DNA of 64,000 nt, taken from positions 7,254,001 to 7,318,000 of the forward strand of contig JANTQA010000032.1 of assembly GCA_027625915.1 (NCBI GenBank), given 5' to 3'. The position numbers were made by a program, and so were the translations under genes. A model generated the notes under the pieces. That model was not told where the DNA came from. It searched no databases and saw only the letters and a list, made by a program, of their open reading frames with translations. Source of the DNA: Anaeramoeba flamelloides. Taxonomy: Eukaryota; Metamonada; Anaeramoebidae. Shown here one piece after another: positions 44,390-53,990 of the stretch (the first letter of the stretch is position 1; the number at the start of each line of letters is the position of its first letter).

Positions 44390-44875
44390 AGTTGACCTGT
44401 TAGCCGTTAGTTTTTTTTTAATTTGATAAATAAAACGAAAATTAAAAAAATTTTCGTTTTATTTCTCAAAGTAAAAAAAACCACCGTTAGCTTTTCCAGA
44501 ATTTAAAAGAATAGAGTAAAATTATTTAATTTTTCTCTATTCTTTTAAATTCTGGAAAAGCGCCGTTAGGTTTTCTTGAGTTTTCTGTTTATTTGTAAAA
44601 TCGATAGATTTAAGTTAGGTTTTTTTTACTTTAGAAAAATCTAGATCACTTTACATACAAAACTGAAAACTTCAAGAAAATTGCAGTTAGGTTTTTTTGA
44701 TTTGAGAAACAAAAACAAAAAGTAAAAAAAAAACCTACGTACTTGTGGACACTCTACGGCACTTCACGTTAGGTTTTCCAGAATTCAAAGGATTTGAGTG
44801 AAATTAAAGATTTTTATCAATTCTATTCAAGAATTAAAAAAAAAAAGGCTAGGCGCACTACAGAACATTTATCAT
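44390..44875. repeat. Hairpin array F
   Basis: Well-preserved units. At 44400-44485 the stem is TTTGATAAATAAAACGAAAA with its complement, between AGCCGTTAG and AAAAAACCACCGTTAGC. At 44485-44570 CCAGAATTTAAAAGAATAGA is mirrored by CTATTCTTTTAAATTCTGG. Then comes a CTTGAGTTTTCTGTTTATTT unit, and linkers CCTACGTACTTGTGGACACT and CTACGGCACTTCACGTTAGG lead into a last unit. No LINE C-terminus is adjacent. Confidence 0.85.
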
Positions 44876-44978
44876 TAGTTAATTTTTTTTCCTTAATTTA
44901 GTTTTTTTCGGTTGAGTACGACTTTTTAAAACTATTAATTCTCACTTTTTTTATAACAGCTTTAAAAGGGAGTTTTAA

Positions 44979-45434
44979 GGGTATTCATTAATTTCATATT
45001 TCCTTTTTGTATTTACGGTGTACAAAAAGGAAAGTTAACTCTTTCTTCACAAACTAGGAAGAAATTTTACAAAAAAAAGATCCATTAAACGATAATTCTA
45101 TTTTTTGAAAGATTTGCTCAAGAATTAAAAGCCATGGGGATTTATTTTAAAAATTTTGGTATAACATTAAATTTGCAGATAAGACAACATATTATTTGTT
45201 TAGGGGGTCTCTTCAATGTCTTTGAAAATTAGCATAGTTTGAGTATGTTTAACGAACATTTTTAAAACTAGAGGCAAAATTACTTTTAATTTTGAAGCAA
45301 AAACAATGCCTAAAAATAAATTTGAATTTAATGGTCATTTTTGACAAGATTTTTTCAAGATTGCCAAGAAGGGGTTAATTTTGTATAGACTATATCATGA
45401 ATACAAAGGGGGAATCTGAAATTAATGAATGTCC
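44979..45434. mobile_element. TTAA-flanked MITE, family M7
   Basis: A 456-bp element between TTAA at 44975-44978 and 45435-45438. Inverted ends of about 37 bp read GGGTATTCATTAATTTCATA and TGAAATTAATGAATGTCC. No coding capacity. TTAA target use suggests a piggyBac-like transposase (inference). Confidence 0.8.
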
Positions 45435-45488
45435 TTAATATTTCTTTTCGAAAAAACTGGTTCTCATGATAAAAAAATATTACAAGCT

Positions 45489-46056
45489 TTAAGGTTTAAA
45501 ATCCCTGAGATTTACAAAAAGATTATCTTGTACAGGGTGTCTTGAGTTGTCGATTTGGTTCTTAGCTAATCGATCTTGGACTTGATATGGATTTTAATAG
45601 TTGTTTCATGGTGGTTAAAAATGAATTTATTTTTTTTTGAATTCCGAAATCCGAATTGAAGAGTGTAAGGCTAATAGGTTGGTTGGTGTTTAAGGTTGAA
45701 TTTTTTAATTTTTGAGTTGTAAATGGAAATTTTTATTTATATTTTGACTCAATTAAACTTAACTAAAATAAAAAGATTTTGAAAAGCACCAAATAAAACC
45801 AAACCATAATTAAAAATTTCAATTTACAACCCACAAATCGCAATTATTTATAAATTTCCCTTCAAATATATTTGTCTTACACTCATCAATTCGGATTTCG
45901 GAATTCAAAAAAAAATAAATTCATTTTTAACCACCATGAAACAACTATTAAAATCCATACCAAGCACAAGATCGATCAGCTAAGAACCAAAATAAAGAAT
46001 CCTCCATACCCTACACAATATAATATTTTTTCCTGTTTCGGGGATTGAAAACTTGA
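45489..46056. mobile_element. Foldback element F, copy 2 (near-palindrome)
   Basis: Arms of about 200 bp (45489-45690 and 45870-46056) surround a 180-bp centre. The inner roughly 100 bp are almost identical: TGGATTTTAATAGTTGTTTC, ATGGTGGTTAAAAATGAATT and GAATTCCGAAATCCGAATTG, each with a complementary partner. The outer borders resemble copy 1 (AAGGTTTAAAATCCCTGA). High arm identity suggests youth or gene conversion between the arms. Confidence 0.88.
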
Positions 46057-46150
46057 AATTTGCATTACCCCTTTTGATAAATCAAATTAATAAACCAAGT
46101 TTTTACAAAGAATTATTCAAATAATTTGTTTGCAATTTTAAACACAAAAC

Positions 46151-46255
46151 AAAAAAATAAATAATTTAGATGTCATTGAAGATATGGATCATTTTCTCTT
46201 GAACTGTCCAGCTTCTGAAAATAATAGTAAAATCTGGATATCTGAATGAAAAAAA
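46151..46255 (+). mobile_element. LINE C-terminal fragment on the plus strand
   Basis: The plus strand reads VIEDMDHFLLNCPASENNSK then IWISE before a stop, matching the His-Phe-Leu-x-x-Cys-Pro motif of the other LINE ends here (compare DNHFLWNCSSP near 57.54 kb and IENIDHFLWIC near 18.2 kb). It overlaps, on the opposite strand, the inferred last exon of the PAS-like gene. Confidence 0.5.
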
Positions 46256-47232
46256 TGAAAAGAAAAAAACAAAAGAAAAAAATGAAAAAATAACAAACCT
46301 GACAAAAAGATTGTTGAAATTTTTGCTGATTTTTTAAAACTCTCACGCCGTTGTTTAGATGAAGACAAACTTGATGATCCACCTTCAGACGAATAACCTT
46401 CTGTTAGAAAGTTATTATTGAGGCTATTAATATTATTTGAATTAAGGTTTTCAGGGTTGTCAATTTTGTTTAATAGAATCTGATACAACTGATTGCCTCC
46501 AACCTTCAGAAGGAAAAAATTGACATTGGCCCAAAATCTAAAATTGTCAATTGTTTGAAATTCACATACAAAGGCTATTTTTCCACTTTCTTGACTAAGA
46601 TTTTGTATTGCAAAAGTAGATCACAATTAATCAACGAGAAAACAGATGGAAAAAAGAAAATGTTTAATTTTTTATTTTTTGCACCAAAAACAAATAGAAA
46701 AAATAAAAAAGAAAAAGAAAAAAATAAAAAAAAAACAAACTTTTTTAATTCTTTCAATTTGTTTTGTAAAAAATCAAAACCTTTTGTTTGGTGAAGCGAC
46801 TGGGTTTCTAAGTGAAGAGTAGAATTGTGGTGTTTTTTTTTTTGATAGAAGAAGAAGGGAATTAAAAAGAAAATTAGACATACTTTTTGTTTATTTTTTT
46901 TTTTTTTTTCAACCCCCTTCGAATCTTTTAAAGTTTTGAAGATCGAACTCCAACCTCTCACAGGTTTAAAAATTGAATCTTTTTTTGAAACGAGAAAATG
47001 CGTCGAGAAGGTTGCGCTATTTGCTGTGAAAAAACAAATCTTTCTTACCTTGTAGTAAATTAAAAATAGTTTTTCCTTTCAATACACTTTTTGTCGTTCG
47101 GAAACAATTGACAAATCCTGAGTTTAAGTGAACAAATTGGAACGTTTGATCGAAAATTGCATTCGCGTGAGTTGATTTTTTAAGCTTTTTTAAATGTTTT
47201 TGGAAATTTTTCTTGGTAAAATTAAGTAACAT
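46189..47232 (-). CDS. PAS-like domain protein, multi-exon, possibly truncated
   Basis: The first exon (47232-47049) reads MLLNFTKKNFQKHLKKLKKS, then ALDQ-like ANAIFDQTFQFVHLNSGFVN and VLKGKTIFNLLQ, a PAS-type small-molecule or partner-binding fold. The next exon (from 47023) gives STHFLVSKKDSIFKPVRGW. A 67-nt exon (46807-46741) gives TQSLHQTKGFDFLQNKLKEL. The exon 46594-46299 gives ESGKIAFVCEFQTIDNFRFW, ANVNFFLLKVGGNQLYQ and a Ser/Asn-rich linker. The phase of the second-to-third join is not settled, because the exon 2 donor is ambiguous. A last exon at 46214-46189 would end EAGQFKRK. The first intron would be only 25 nt. Exon phases otherwise agree (2 into 1, 1 into 2). The short ending overlaps a LINE fragment, so the gene may be 3'-truncated and could be a pseudogene. 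Confidence 0.5.
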
Positions 47233-48839
47233 GTCAATTTATAAAGAGAAGAAAATTTGGAAAAAATAAATATTTTTTTTTTTTCAAAATTATGTACAAA
47301 TTCAACAATTTTTTGTCAAAGACTTCAAAAACATCGTACTTTTTCATTTTTATCATTCAAACTACTCGGAAAAAAATAGATTATTTTTAGATTTTTCAAA
47401 ATTTTACTTTATTGTGATTTACAGTTTTTGATTTTTTTAATAGAAAGGTTTTAAGATGGTATTGTGTCAAATTAATTAATGGTATTTGATAAAATATTGT
47501 TACAATTGGAGATAATATCGGATCTTGAAATTCTTTTCAGAAATGGAAATGACAAAAAATAAAAGCAGAAATTTGTAAAATTTCAAAAACTTAATTGTGA
47601 GGAAATGAAACAGCTATTTGGTGTGTTTTGTCAATGACTTGATTTTAAATTTTGTTTTCCTTTTAAAAAATCTTTTCCAAATGCAAAGTTACCAGAATAA
47701 TCTCGACAAACTTGGGAAAAAATGTCTTTCAAATGAAAGCGAAAATTCGTTTTTCTTGAAATCTTACACACCTAATAATCAACAAAACAAATATTAAACA
47801 ATAAGTTAATATTATACGGATTTCTTCAAATTTTATAATATATGAAAAAGAAATTCTAAAAAAAATGAAAGATCAAGAATTTAATTTTTTTTAAAATTTA
47901 GAATTAATTCTTAAAGAAATTTTAAAGACTTCAAAAACATTAAAAAATTTCATCAAAATATTGAGAAAATTCTGAAAAATTTTCAATTAATTCATTCCAA
48001 ATAAAAGTCAATAAAAAAAAATCAATAAAAAAAAACAAATTTCAAAGTAATTTTGGAAATAAATTTCATGCTTTTTTTAAAATTTACTAAAAATATCAAA
48101 TTGTTTAGCTTCAAAATTTCTTTGGTGGGGGTATATTATTTAATCGTTAATCAGATGTTATATAAGAACTGGAATTAAAAAAAAAAAATGGTTAATTGAA
48201 AGATAGATTTTGTCCTGAGAATGATGGTATTTTTGCTCACTAATTCCTCTAATTGAAAACTTTGAATAAGTTTTTTGTAAACTTAAAAAAATCGATTGTA
48301 AATATACTAGTCTTAGAATTTTAAATGGGAAAATAAATTCCACTTCCTTTTTTACATACTATTCTTTTATAAATAGGGTTCTTAAACAAGCGTTTGGGCT
48401 TGAATTTGTGGCTCATTTTCAAAAATGAAATTGAAAAGATTGTGAAAATTATTCCTATTTCTAATCAAATACACATATAAGAGTAAATATGAATGTTCAA
48501 AAAAATAGAGTTTTTACACTTTTAGAGATAAATAAAGACATTCATGAAATAATCTACAATTAAGTAATTTAATAAATAACATATCCAATTATATTAATCA
48601 ACTATTAATAATTTTAATTAAAAAATCGTTTGATAAATACCAATCTTTTAAATCTAAAAAAAAAAAAACAATTTTCAATCCAAGTATTGATATCTACTAA
48701 ACGATTTTATATTGAAAATCCCTTCAACAACAAAAATAAAAAAAGAAGTTTCGTTTATTATTACTAAATTGTGTATAATTGCATATAACTCTTTATTTAT
48801 CTCTAAATTGTAATAACTTAATTTTTAACAATTTTCATA
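47233..48839. other. Spacer upstream of the PAS-like gene
   Basis: Promoter region at the left end, otherwise AT-rich sequence with no recognised gene or repeat. Confidence 0.4.
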
Positions 48840-49190
48840 TTTACACTTCTCGATCATGAAAAAATTTTTTGAAAAAAAAATTATACATTTGCTATTTTTT
48901 TACTTTTTGATAACCCCACTTATAATAAACACTATTGCTTAATAAAAGATCTTGGATCAAATTTCATTTTTAAAGATATTTAACAAAAACATGTTGAAAA
49001 ATCCAATTTTCAATTAATATTTTTTACTTTTAATAGTAAAATATTTGAATATTTTTTTTTTTCATAGTTAAGTGGTTATAATTATATATTTTAAAAATAT
49101 TTTAAATTTAATAAATATCTTTCAAATGGATAATCAAATATTTGGATTATTAAAGAATTATTTGTTCTTTTAAATTGGAAAAAATATTTT
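48840..49190. repeat. Dispersed repeat R3, copy 2
   Basis: Aligns with 41210-41590 (AAAAGATCTTGGATCAAATT, AGTTAAGTGGTTATAA, TTAAAGAATTATTTGTTCTT). It joins hairpin array G at its right end. Confidence 0.6.
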
Positions 49191-49450
49191 TTCTTTTATT
49201 TTCCGTTAGGCTTTTGTTAATTTTTGAAATAAACTGAAAATTTAATAAATTTTCGGTTTATTTTGAAAAGTAAAAAAAACCTAACGAAAATCAATAGATT
49301 TTTGAAATAAAATAGAAAACCTCAAAAAAACCTAGAACACTTCATAAATAAAATAGAAAACCTCAAAAAAAACCTAGAACACTTTACAAATAAAAAAAAA
49401 ATCTAGGCAATTGAGGGCATTTGACAGACACTTCATATAGGTTTTTTAAA
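49190..49450. repeat. Hairpin array G
   Basis: The first hairpin is 49203-49285, bounded by CCGTTAGGC and AAAACCTAACG, with stem TTTTTGAAATAAACTGAAAA and its complement. Then come units of the 41-bp type (AAATAGAAAACCTCAAAAAA, CCTAGAACACTTCATAAATA) in tandem and the linker CTAGGCAATTGAGGGCATTT. It is followed by the LINE C-terminal remnant. Confidence 0.82.
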
Positions 49451-49740
49451 ATTATTTGTTTAGAAATTCTAATAAAGGATCATAATTTTCTTTATAATTA
49501 ATTAAATGATAAAATAAATCACTATTATTATTTTGGATTATTTGTGATTTTTTTTTTTATTTATTATTTGGTATTATGTTTATTTATTGGAATTAATTCT
49601 TGAATACAATTTTTTTATTTTCTACATATCATAAACATTAAAAAGAAAATAATTGGTATTTTCAATAATTTTTAAAGTAAGGTGATTTCGTATATCAAGT
49701 TAAATACTTACATAATTAGTAAATAAAAAAATAATAATAA
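49440..49740 (-). mobile_element. LINE C-terminal remnant F
   Basis: The minus strand reads INYKENYDPLLEFLNK (49510-49455), matching NYDSLFKYLNKN of LINE B. Hairpin array G lies on its 3' side. The block AAAGTAAGGTGATTTCGTAT near 49675 is shared with 39555. Confidence 0.6.
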
Positions 49741-49746
49741 AAAGAA

Positions 49747-50299
49747 ATATAAACTCTTTTTCAGTCAAAGATGTAAAATTTTTAAACAAGATATAGAACA
49801 TATTCTATGGGTTCAATTCTTTATTCTTCTAGCACTATAATTTCAATCTTTAGATCAAAAACTTTTTTTCTCATTTAATAATTTTTTTTCTATTGTATTT
49901 TACTTTTTTTTTTGCTTTTTTTTTTTCTTTTCTTTTTTCTTTTATTTTAAATTTAAATTTGAAAAAAAAATGTTTAAAACTCCAAATTAAGATTAAGAAA
50001 AGCGATGCTCTGTATTTTCTATTAAAATTCATACATTCAAAAATATTATTGTTGAAAAAATTAATTTTTCAACAGAAATTTAGAATTTTGCACGAGATAA
50101 ATGACTGGGGAACAAAAATTTTTTTATCATTTTTTTTTTTGAAATTTATTGTTTGTTCAGGCTTTTTTTTATGATTATCTACACTAATACGTTGTTAATT
50201 ATTTCTCATATTTCTAAACACTCTAAGTTTGGTTGATACTTGGAAATAAAGTTAATTTTTTAATTTTAGCTTTACAAGTTTGAGTGAAATGGAGTTTAT
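49747..50299 (+). mobile_element. Repeat family R2, copy 3
   Basis: Left end ATAAACTCTTTTTCAGTCAA and right end TTTGAGTGAAATGGAGTTTA form the R2 inverted ends. Body homologous to 39627-40216. Confidence 0.7.
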
Positions 50300-50938
50300 T
50301 GATTTTCATTTAGATTTCAAGTTTTTTCAATTAATTTGTAGAAATAAAACAATAATCAATTTATTTTGGGTTTTTGAAAGACCAAAATATTTTGGTTTAT
50401 TTAAAAGAGTTATTGTTCAAAACTCTTTGTGTTCTAATGAGAGAATTTTGAAGTCGCTAAATTCCAAAATCCTCATTATTTTAGAAAGTGTCAACATTGT
50501 TATTAGAAACAAAATTTTTTTAATTTGTTTTTGATATATGAGAAATTTTTCTTTCATTAGTAAAATAAGATTAAAATACAGATGTTACTTATTCATATGA
50601 ACGATTATAAACGTACTAAAAATGAGATTTAATAAAAAATAAAAAGGTTTGTAAAACTTTTACATTTTTATTTCAAATCTAAAATTTTAAACTATAAAGG
50701 ATCCGAATTTTTTATTGAAATTTATAGGGGAAATAAATTCTTATTAAAAGTTATAACTCATTTCTCTAAAGTTGTTACATTAATTTGTTTATCAAGTTTA
50801 TTTGAATACAAGTAAAAATAATCCCCATCTGTAATTTACTTGTATTGGAAATTCAATTGGGACAAAATTTCAACTGATTATCATTTTTCCAATATTGAAA
50901 ATTTGATTTTCTTATTTTTAGTTGGCCCAGCATTTATA
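50300..50938. other. AT-rich spacer
   Basis: An 84-codon open frame (50280-50534) starts inside the R2 end and shows no family signature. It is probably chance. Nothing else is recognised. Confidence 0.4.
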
Positions 50939-51416
50939 TAGTAGAGAAAAAAATACCTGACATGAAAAAAATATAGCACAAGATTGTTAATTGACAATAT
51001 GAGAAAAATTGTTATATAATTTCATTTATTTTCAATCAATTCCTCTTTATAAATAACCAATTTTTGTATGAGCCGAGTAATAAACCTACCTAAAGTTCAT
51101 CAAATTTGGCGTCTCTAGAAAACTCAAGTAATTGTTTGATAGCTATAAGTTGATCAACTTTTTTTGGAAAAAAAATGGAGTTTTTACGAGGTTTACTAGA
51201 GTTTGGTAAATTTTAATTTTTCTTCTTGTTTTTTGATTGATTGAATAGTGTTTTGAACAAGTGTGGTTTAATTAATCATCATTCCAATTAGTGGGTGAGT
51301 TATAATTTTTAAAAGTTTGATTCTTAAAAAAAGGATTTGATTATAAAAGAAATTACAATAAAATTTTACTAATATTCACAAATAAAAATCTGTAAGGTTT
51401 TTCTTTTTCAATATTT
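50939..51416. mobile_element. TA-flanked MITE, family M1 copy 4
   Basis: Left end TAGTAGAGAAAAAAATACCT, interior ACCTACCTAAAGTTCATCAA and right end decayed but ending CAATATTT before TA. About 478 bp. It ends about 435 bp upstream of the RCC1-BTB start codon. Confidence 0.82.
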
Positions 51417-51851
51417 TACAGTAAAAATATACCACTTTAAAAAAGTTAGTATTAGTCCAATAGTGATCATAAATTTCAATCTATTTCAAAGAATTTTCTG
51501 GTTAAAAAGTAAGGGAAGAAGAATTGAAAATTTTTTCCCATTTTTATTCAAATACCAATATCATTGCGATAAAAATATTGATGTGTTAAAGCCACAACCA
51601 CTTTAATAACTGATGACAAAGTGTTTAAAAAATAACTATAAACCTGGATCAAAACTCAACAACAATTCCTCAGATAATGAAAATTTGAAAAAAAAATCAA
51701 TTAGAAAACCTAATAATTTCAAAAATAAACTGTAATTCTTATAACCGGTTGTTTTATTATAATAAGTTTTCACTTCAACCAAATGAGAATAAATTATCAA
51801 TTCTTGATATTATTTTATTTCATTTTTTGAAACTATCTTTGAAACTTTCTC
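51417..51851. promoter_or_regulatory. Upstream region of the RCC1-BTB gene
   Basis: Presumed promoter and leader. No motif can be assigned with confidence. Confidence 0.3.
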
Positions 51852-53990
51852 ATGGCAAACATTTATTCTTGGGGAAACAACGAAAATAATGAATTATTCC
51901 AAGAACTAGACAACGAAAAAATTGTCAAGGTACCACAACCTGTAAATTTTGAAGAGCCAATTAGAAACATTTGCTCAACACTTGAAAGTACAATTTTTTT
52001 GTTACCTAACCAGAAACAATTTCTTGAAACAACAAAAAAGGAAAAAAAAAAGAAAATTGAAGAACTAAACATAAAAAACGATCGTATTTTAAAAATTAAA
52101 AGTGGCATAAACCATTATTTATTTTTAACAAACAATGGGAAAGTTTATGGATATAAATCGAATGAGTTTGGGCAATTAGGTATTCAAAATGAGAACACTA
52201 AAGATGAAGATGACGATGAAAATAAAAATAAAACTGAAAAAAAAAATGAAATGATCGAAGAAAAAGAAAAGAAAAAAAAAAAGGAAAAGGAAAATCTAAA
52301 GGAAAAGGAAAAGGAAAAGGAAAAGGAAAAGAAGAAAGCTTATTTCCATAAGCCAATAGAAAACGCATGGTTTAGTGCAAAAGAAATTAAAATTAAAGAA
52401 ATTTCGGCTAGTGAAAATTCTTCTTATTTTTTAACAAATGAAGGACTTCTTTATGCGTGTGGAAAAGGAGCTATAGGTTTTTTTGATGAACCAAACCAAG
52501 AAAAAGAAAAAGAAAAAGAAAAAGGAAAAGGAAAAGAAAAAGAAAACGAAAACGAAAAAGAAAAAAGTTTGGAAGAAAACCAAGAAGAGAACCAAAATGA
52601 AACAAAAAGGGAAATTGAAAGAGAAAACAATTTTATCAAATTAATTAAAGAAGATCAAGAAGATTTAATTGATTTTAAGGAATTTAATTTACCAGTTTAC
52701 CATGAACCAAAATTGATTACAAATCAAACTGTTGATTTAATATCAAGAGGATCATCTTCAAGGCATTTTTTTTTTATTTCAGAAAATAATTTATATGCTT
52801 GTGGCGCAAACGAGTTTGGCCAACTCGGGTTGGGTGGGGAATCAAATAACTATTATTTCACTCCCAAGCTTGTGTTTATTTTTGAAAAAAGTTGTCAAAA
52901 CATTCAGCTAATTTCCTGTGGTCGCTCACATACACTTTTATTAAATGGCGACTCTTTACTAATTTCTGGTAAGGCTTCACTGAATTGCTCTGAGAATAAT
53001 ATCTTGGATTTCCAACCAATTCTTGAATTACACAAAACACCGATTTTCCATTTCTCTTCGGGCATTAGTCATTCCATGGTTGTCACTCAAAAGAAGAAAA
53101 TTTTCGTTTTCGGTTCAAATTGTGACAAAGGACAATTAGGACTACAGAATACTGTAAACCAAATTAAACCATTTGAATTGCAAATAATCTCTTCAAGTGG
53201 GCAATTAGACGAAGTCAAAAATAAAATAAATACGAATAATGAAGATGAAGATGAAGATGAAGATGAAGATGAAAATAAAAATAAAACTGAAAATGAAAAT
53301 GAAAATGAAAATGAAAATGAAAATGAAAATGAAAATGAAAATAAAACTCAAGATGAAAACGAAAATGAAAAAGATATGTGGGTGCCTTATTGTGGTCATA
53401 ATTCTTCATTTTTATTTAGATACCCTTACCGATGGATAAAAGATGTTGAAAATGAGAGATTGAATAAGGCAATCAACTTATTAAAAACCATAAATCCTGA
53501 CCTTCAAATTACCTTTTTTAATTGGATCTACACAGGATCATTTCCCCATGGCAAAAGCTTACAAGAGAAATTAATAAATTTCTTAAAACAAGTTGGACTT
53601 TCTGGGCAGGAAATAGAATCAAAGTCTTTTACCAGTGGCTTTCAAAATGATATTAAGGCTTTATATTATGATGAACACTCAAAAGATTTCACAATAATAG
53701 TTAACAAGCAGCCAATTAAAGTTCATAAAATTATTCTGTTAGCTAGAAGCAATCTTTACCGTTCAATGTTTTTAAGTATAACAGAAGATATTAAACAAGT
53801 AAATGATTATTCTGGGAGAAGTTATCAAACAGTCCATGCATTAATAAAATATTTATATACAGATGAATTAGATAATGACCTACCAAAAAAGGTTTTAGAC
53901 GAATTAGCCGAAGCAGTTGAATATTATCAATTAAATGAAAATTCTCAATTATATCAACAAATTAAATTTATTCAAAATATGAAAAAATAA
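51852..53990 (+). CDS. RCC1-repeat and BTB/POZ domain protein
   Basis: A single exon of 712 residues. The N-terminal two thirds is an RCC1-type beta-propeller with blades recognisable from IYSWGNNENNELFQ, KVYGYKSNEFGQLGI, LYACGKGAIGFF, LYACGANEFGQLGLG and IFVFGSNCDKGQLGL. Long Glu/Lys-rich insertions sit between blades (about residues 118-165, 205-260 and 455-510). The last is encoded by a GAAAAT/GAAGAT hexamer repeat at 53240-53370. A BTB-associated segment (FFNWIYTGSFPHGKSLQEKL) precedes a BTB/POZ domain at about 605-705 (KDFTIIVNKQPIKVHKIILL ... IKYLYTDELDNDLP). Proteins of this layout are abundant in Anaeramoeba-like amoebae. BTB domains often dimerise or recruit Cullin-3, and the propeller binds partners. 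Guanine-exchange activity cannot be assumed. Confidence 0.93.
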   Translation: MANIYSWGNNENNELFQELDNEKIVKVPQPVNFEEPIRNICSTLESTIFLLPNQKQFLETTKKEKKKKIEELNIKNDRILKIKSGINHYLFLTNNGKVYGYKSNEFGQLGIQNENTKDEDDDENKNKTEKKNEMIEEKEKKKKKEKENLKEKEKEKEKEKKKAYFHKPIENAWFSAKEIKIKEISASENSSYFLTNEGLLYACGKGAIGFFDEPNQEKEKEKEKGKGKEKENENEKEKSLEENQEENQNETKREIERENNFIKLIKEDQEDLIDFKEFNLPVYHEPKLITNQTVDLISRGSSSRHFFFISENNLYACGANEFGQLGLGGESNNYYFTPKLVFIFEKSCQNIQLISCGRSHTLLLNGDSLLISGKASLNCSENNILDFQPILELHKTPIFHFSSGISHSMVVTQKKKIFVFGSNCDKGQLGLQNTVNQIKPFELQIISSSGQLDEVKNKINTNNEDEDEDEDEDENKNKTENENENENENENENENENKTQDENENEKDMWVPYCGHNSSFLFRYPYRWIKDVENERLNKAINLLKTINPDLQITFFNWIYTGSFPHGKSLQEKLINFLKQVGLSGQEIESKSFTSGFQNDIKALYYDEHSKDFTIIVNKQPIKVHKIILLARSNLYRSMFLSITEDIKQVNDYSGRSYQTVHALIKYLYTDELDNDLPKKVLDELAEAVEYYQLNENSQLYQQIKFIQNMKK

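Noticed and set aside
44390-44875. CRISPR-like array interpretation of the hairpin units
   Set aside because: The units are imperfect palindromes of variable length with no constant repeat/unique spacer alternation, in a eukaryotic intergenic region.
50280-50534. An 84-codon frame beginning in the R2 right end
   Set aside because: It starts inside a transposable-element end, has no motif, and is not preserved in the related copy near 40.2 kb.
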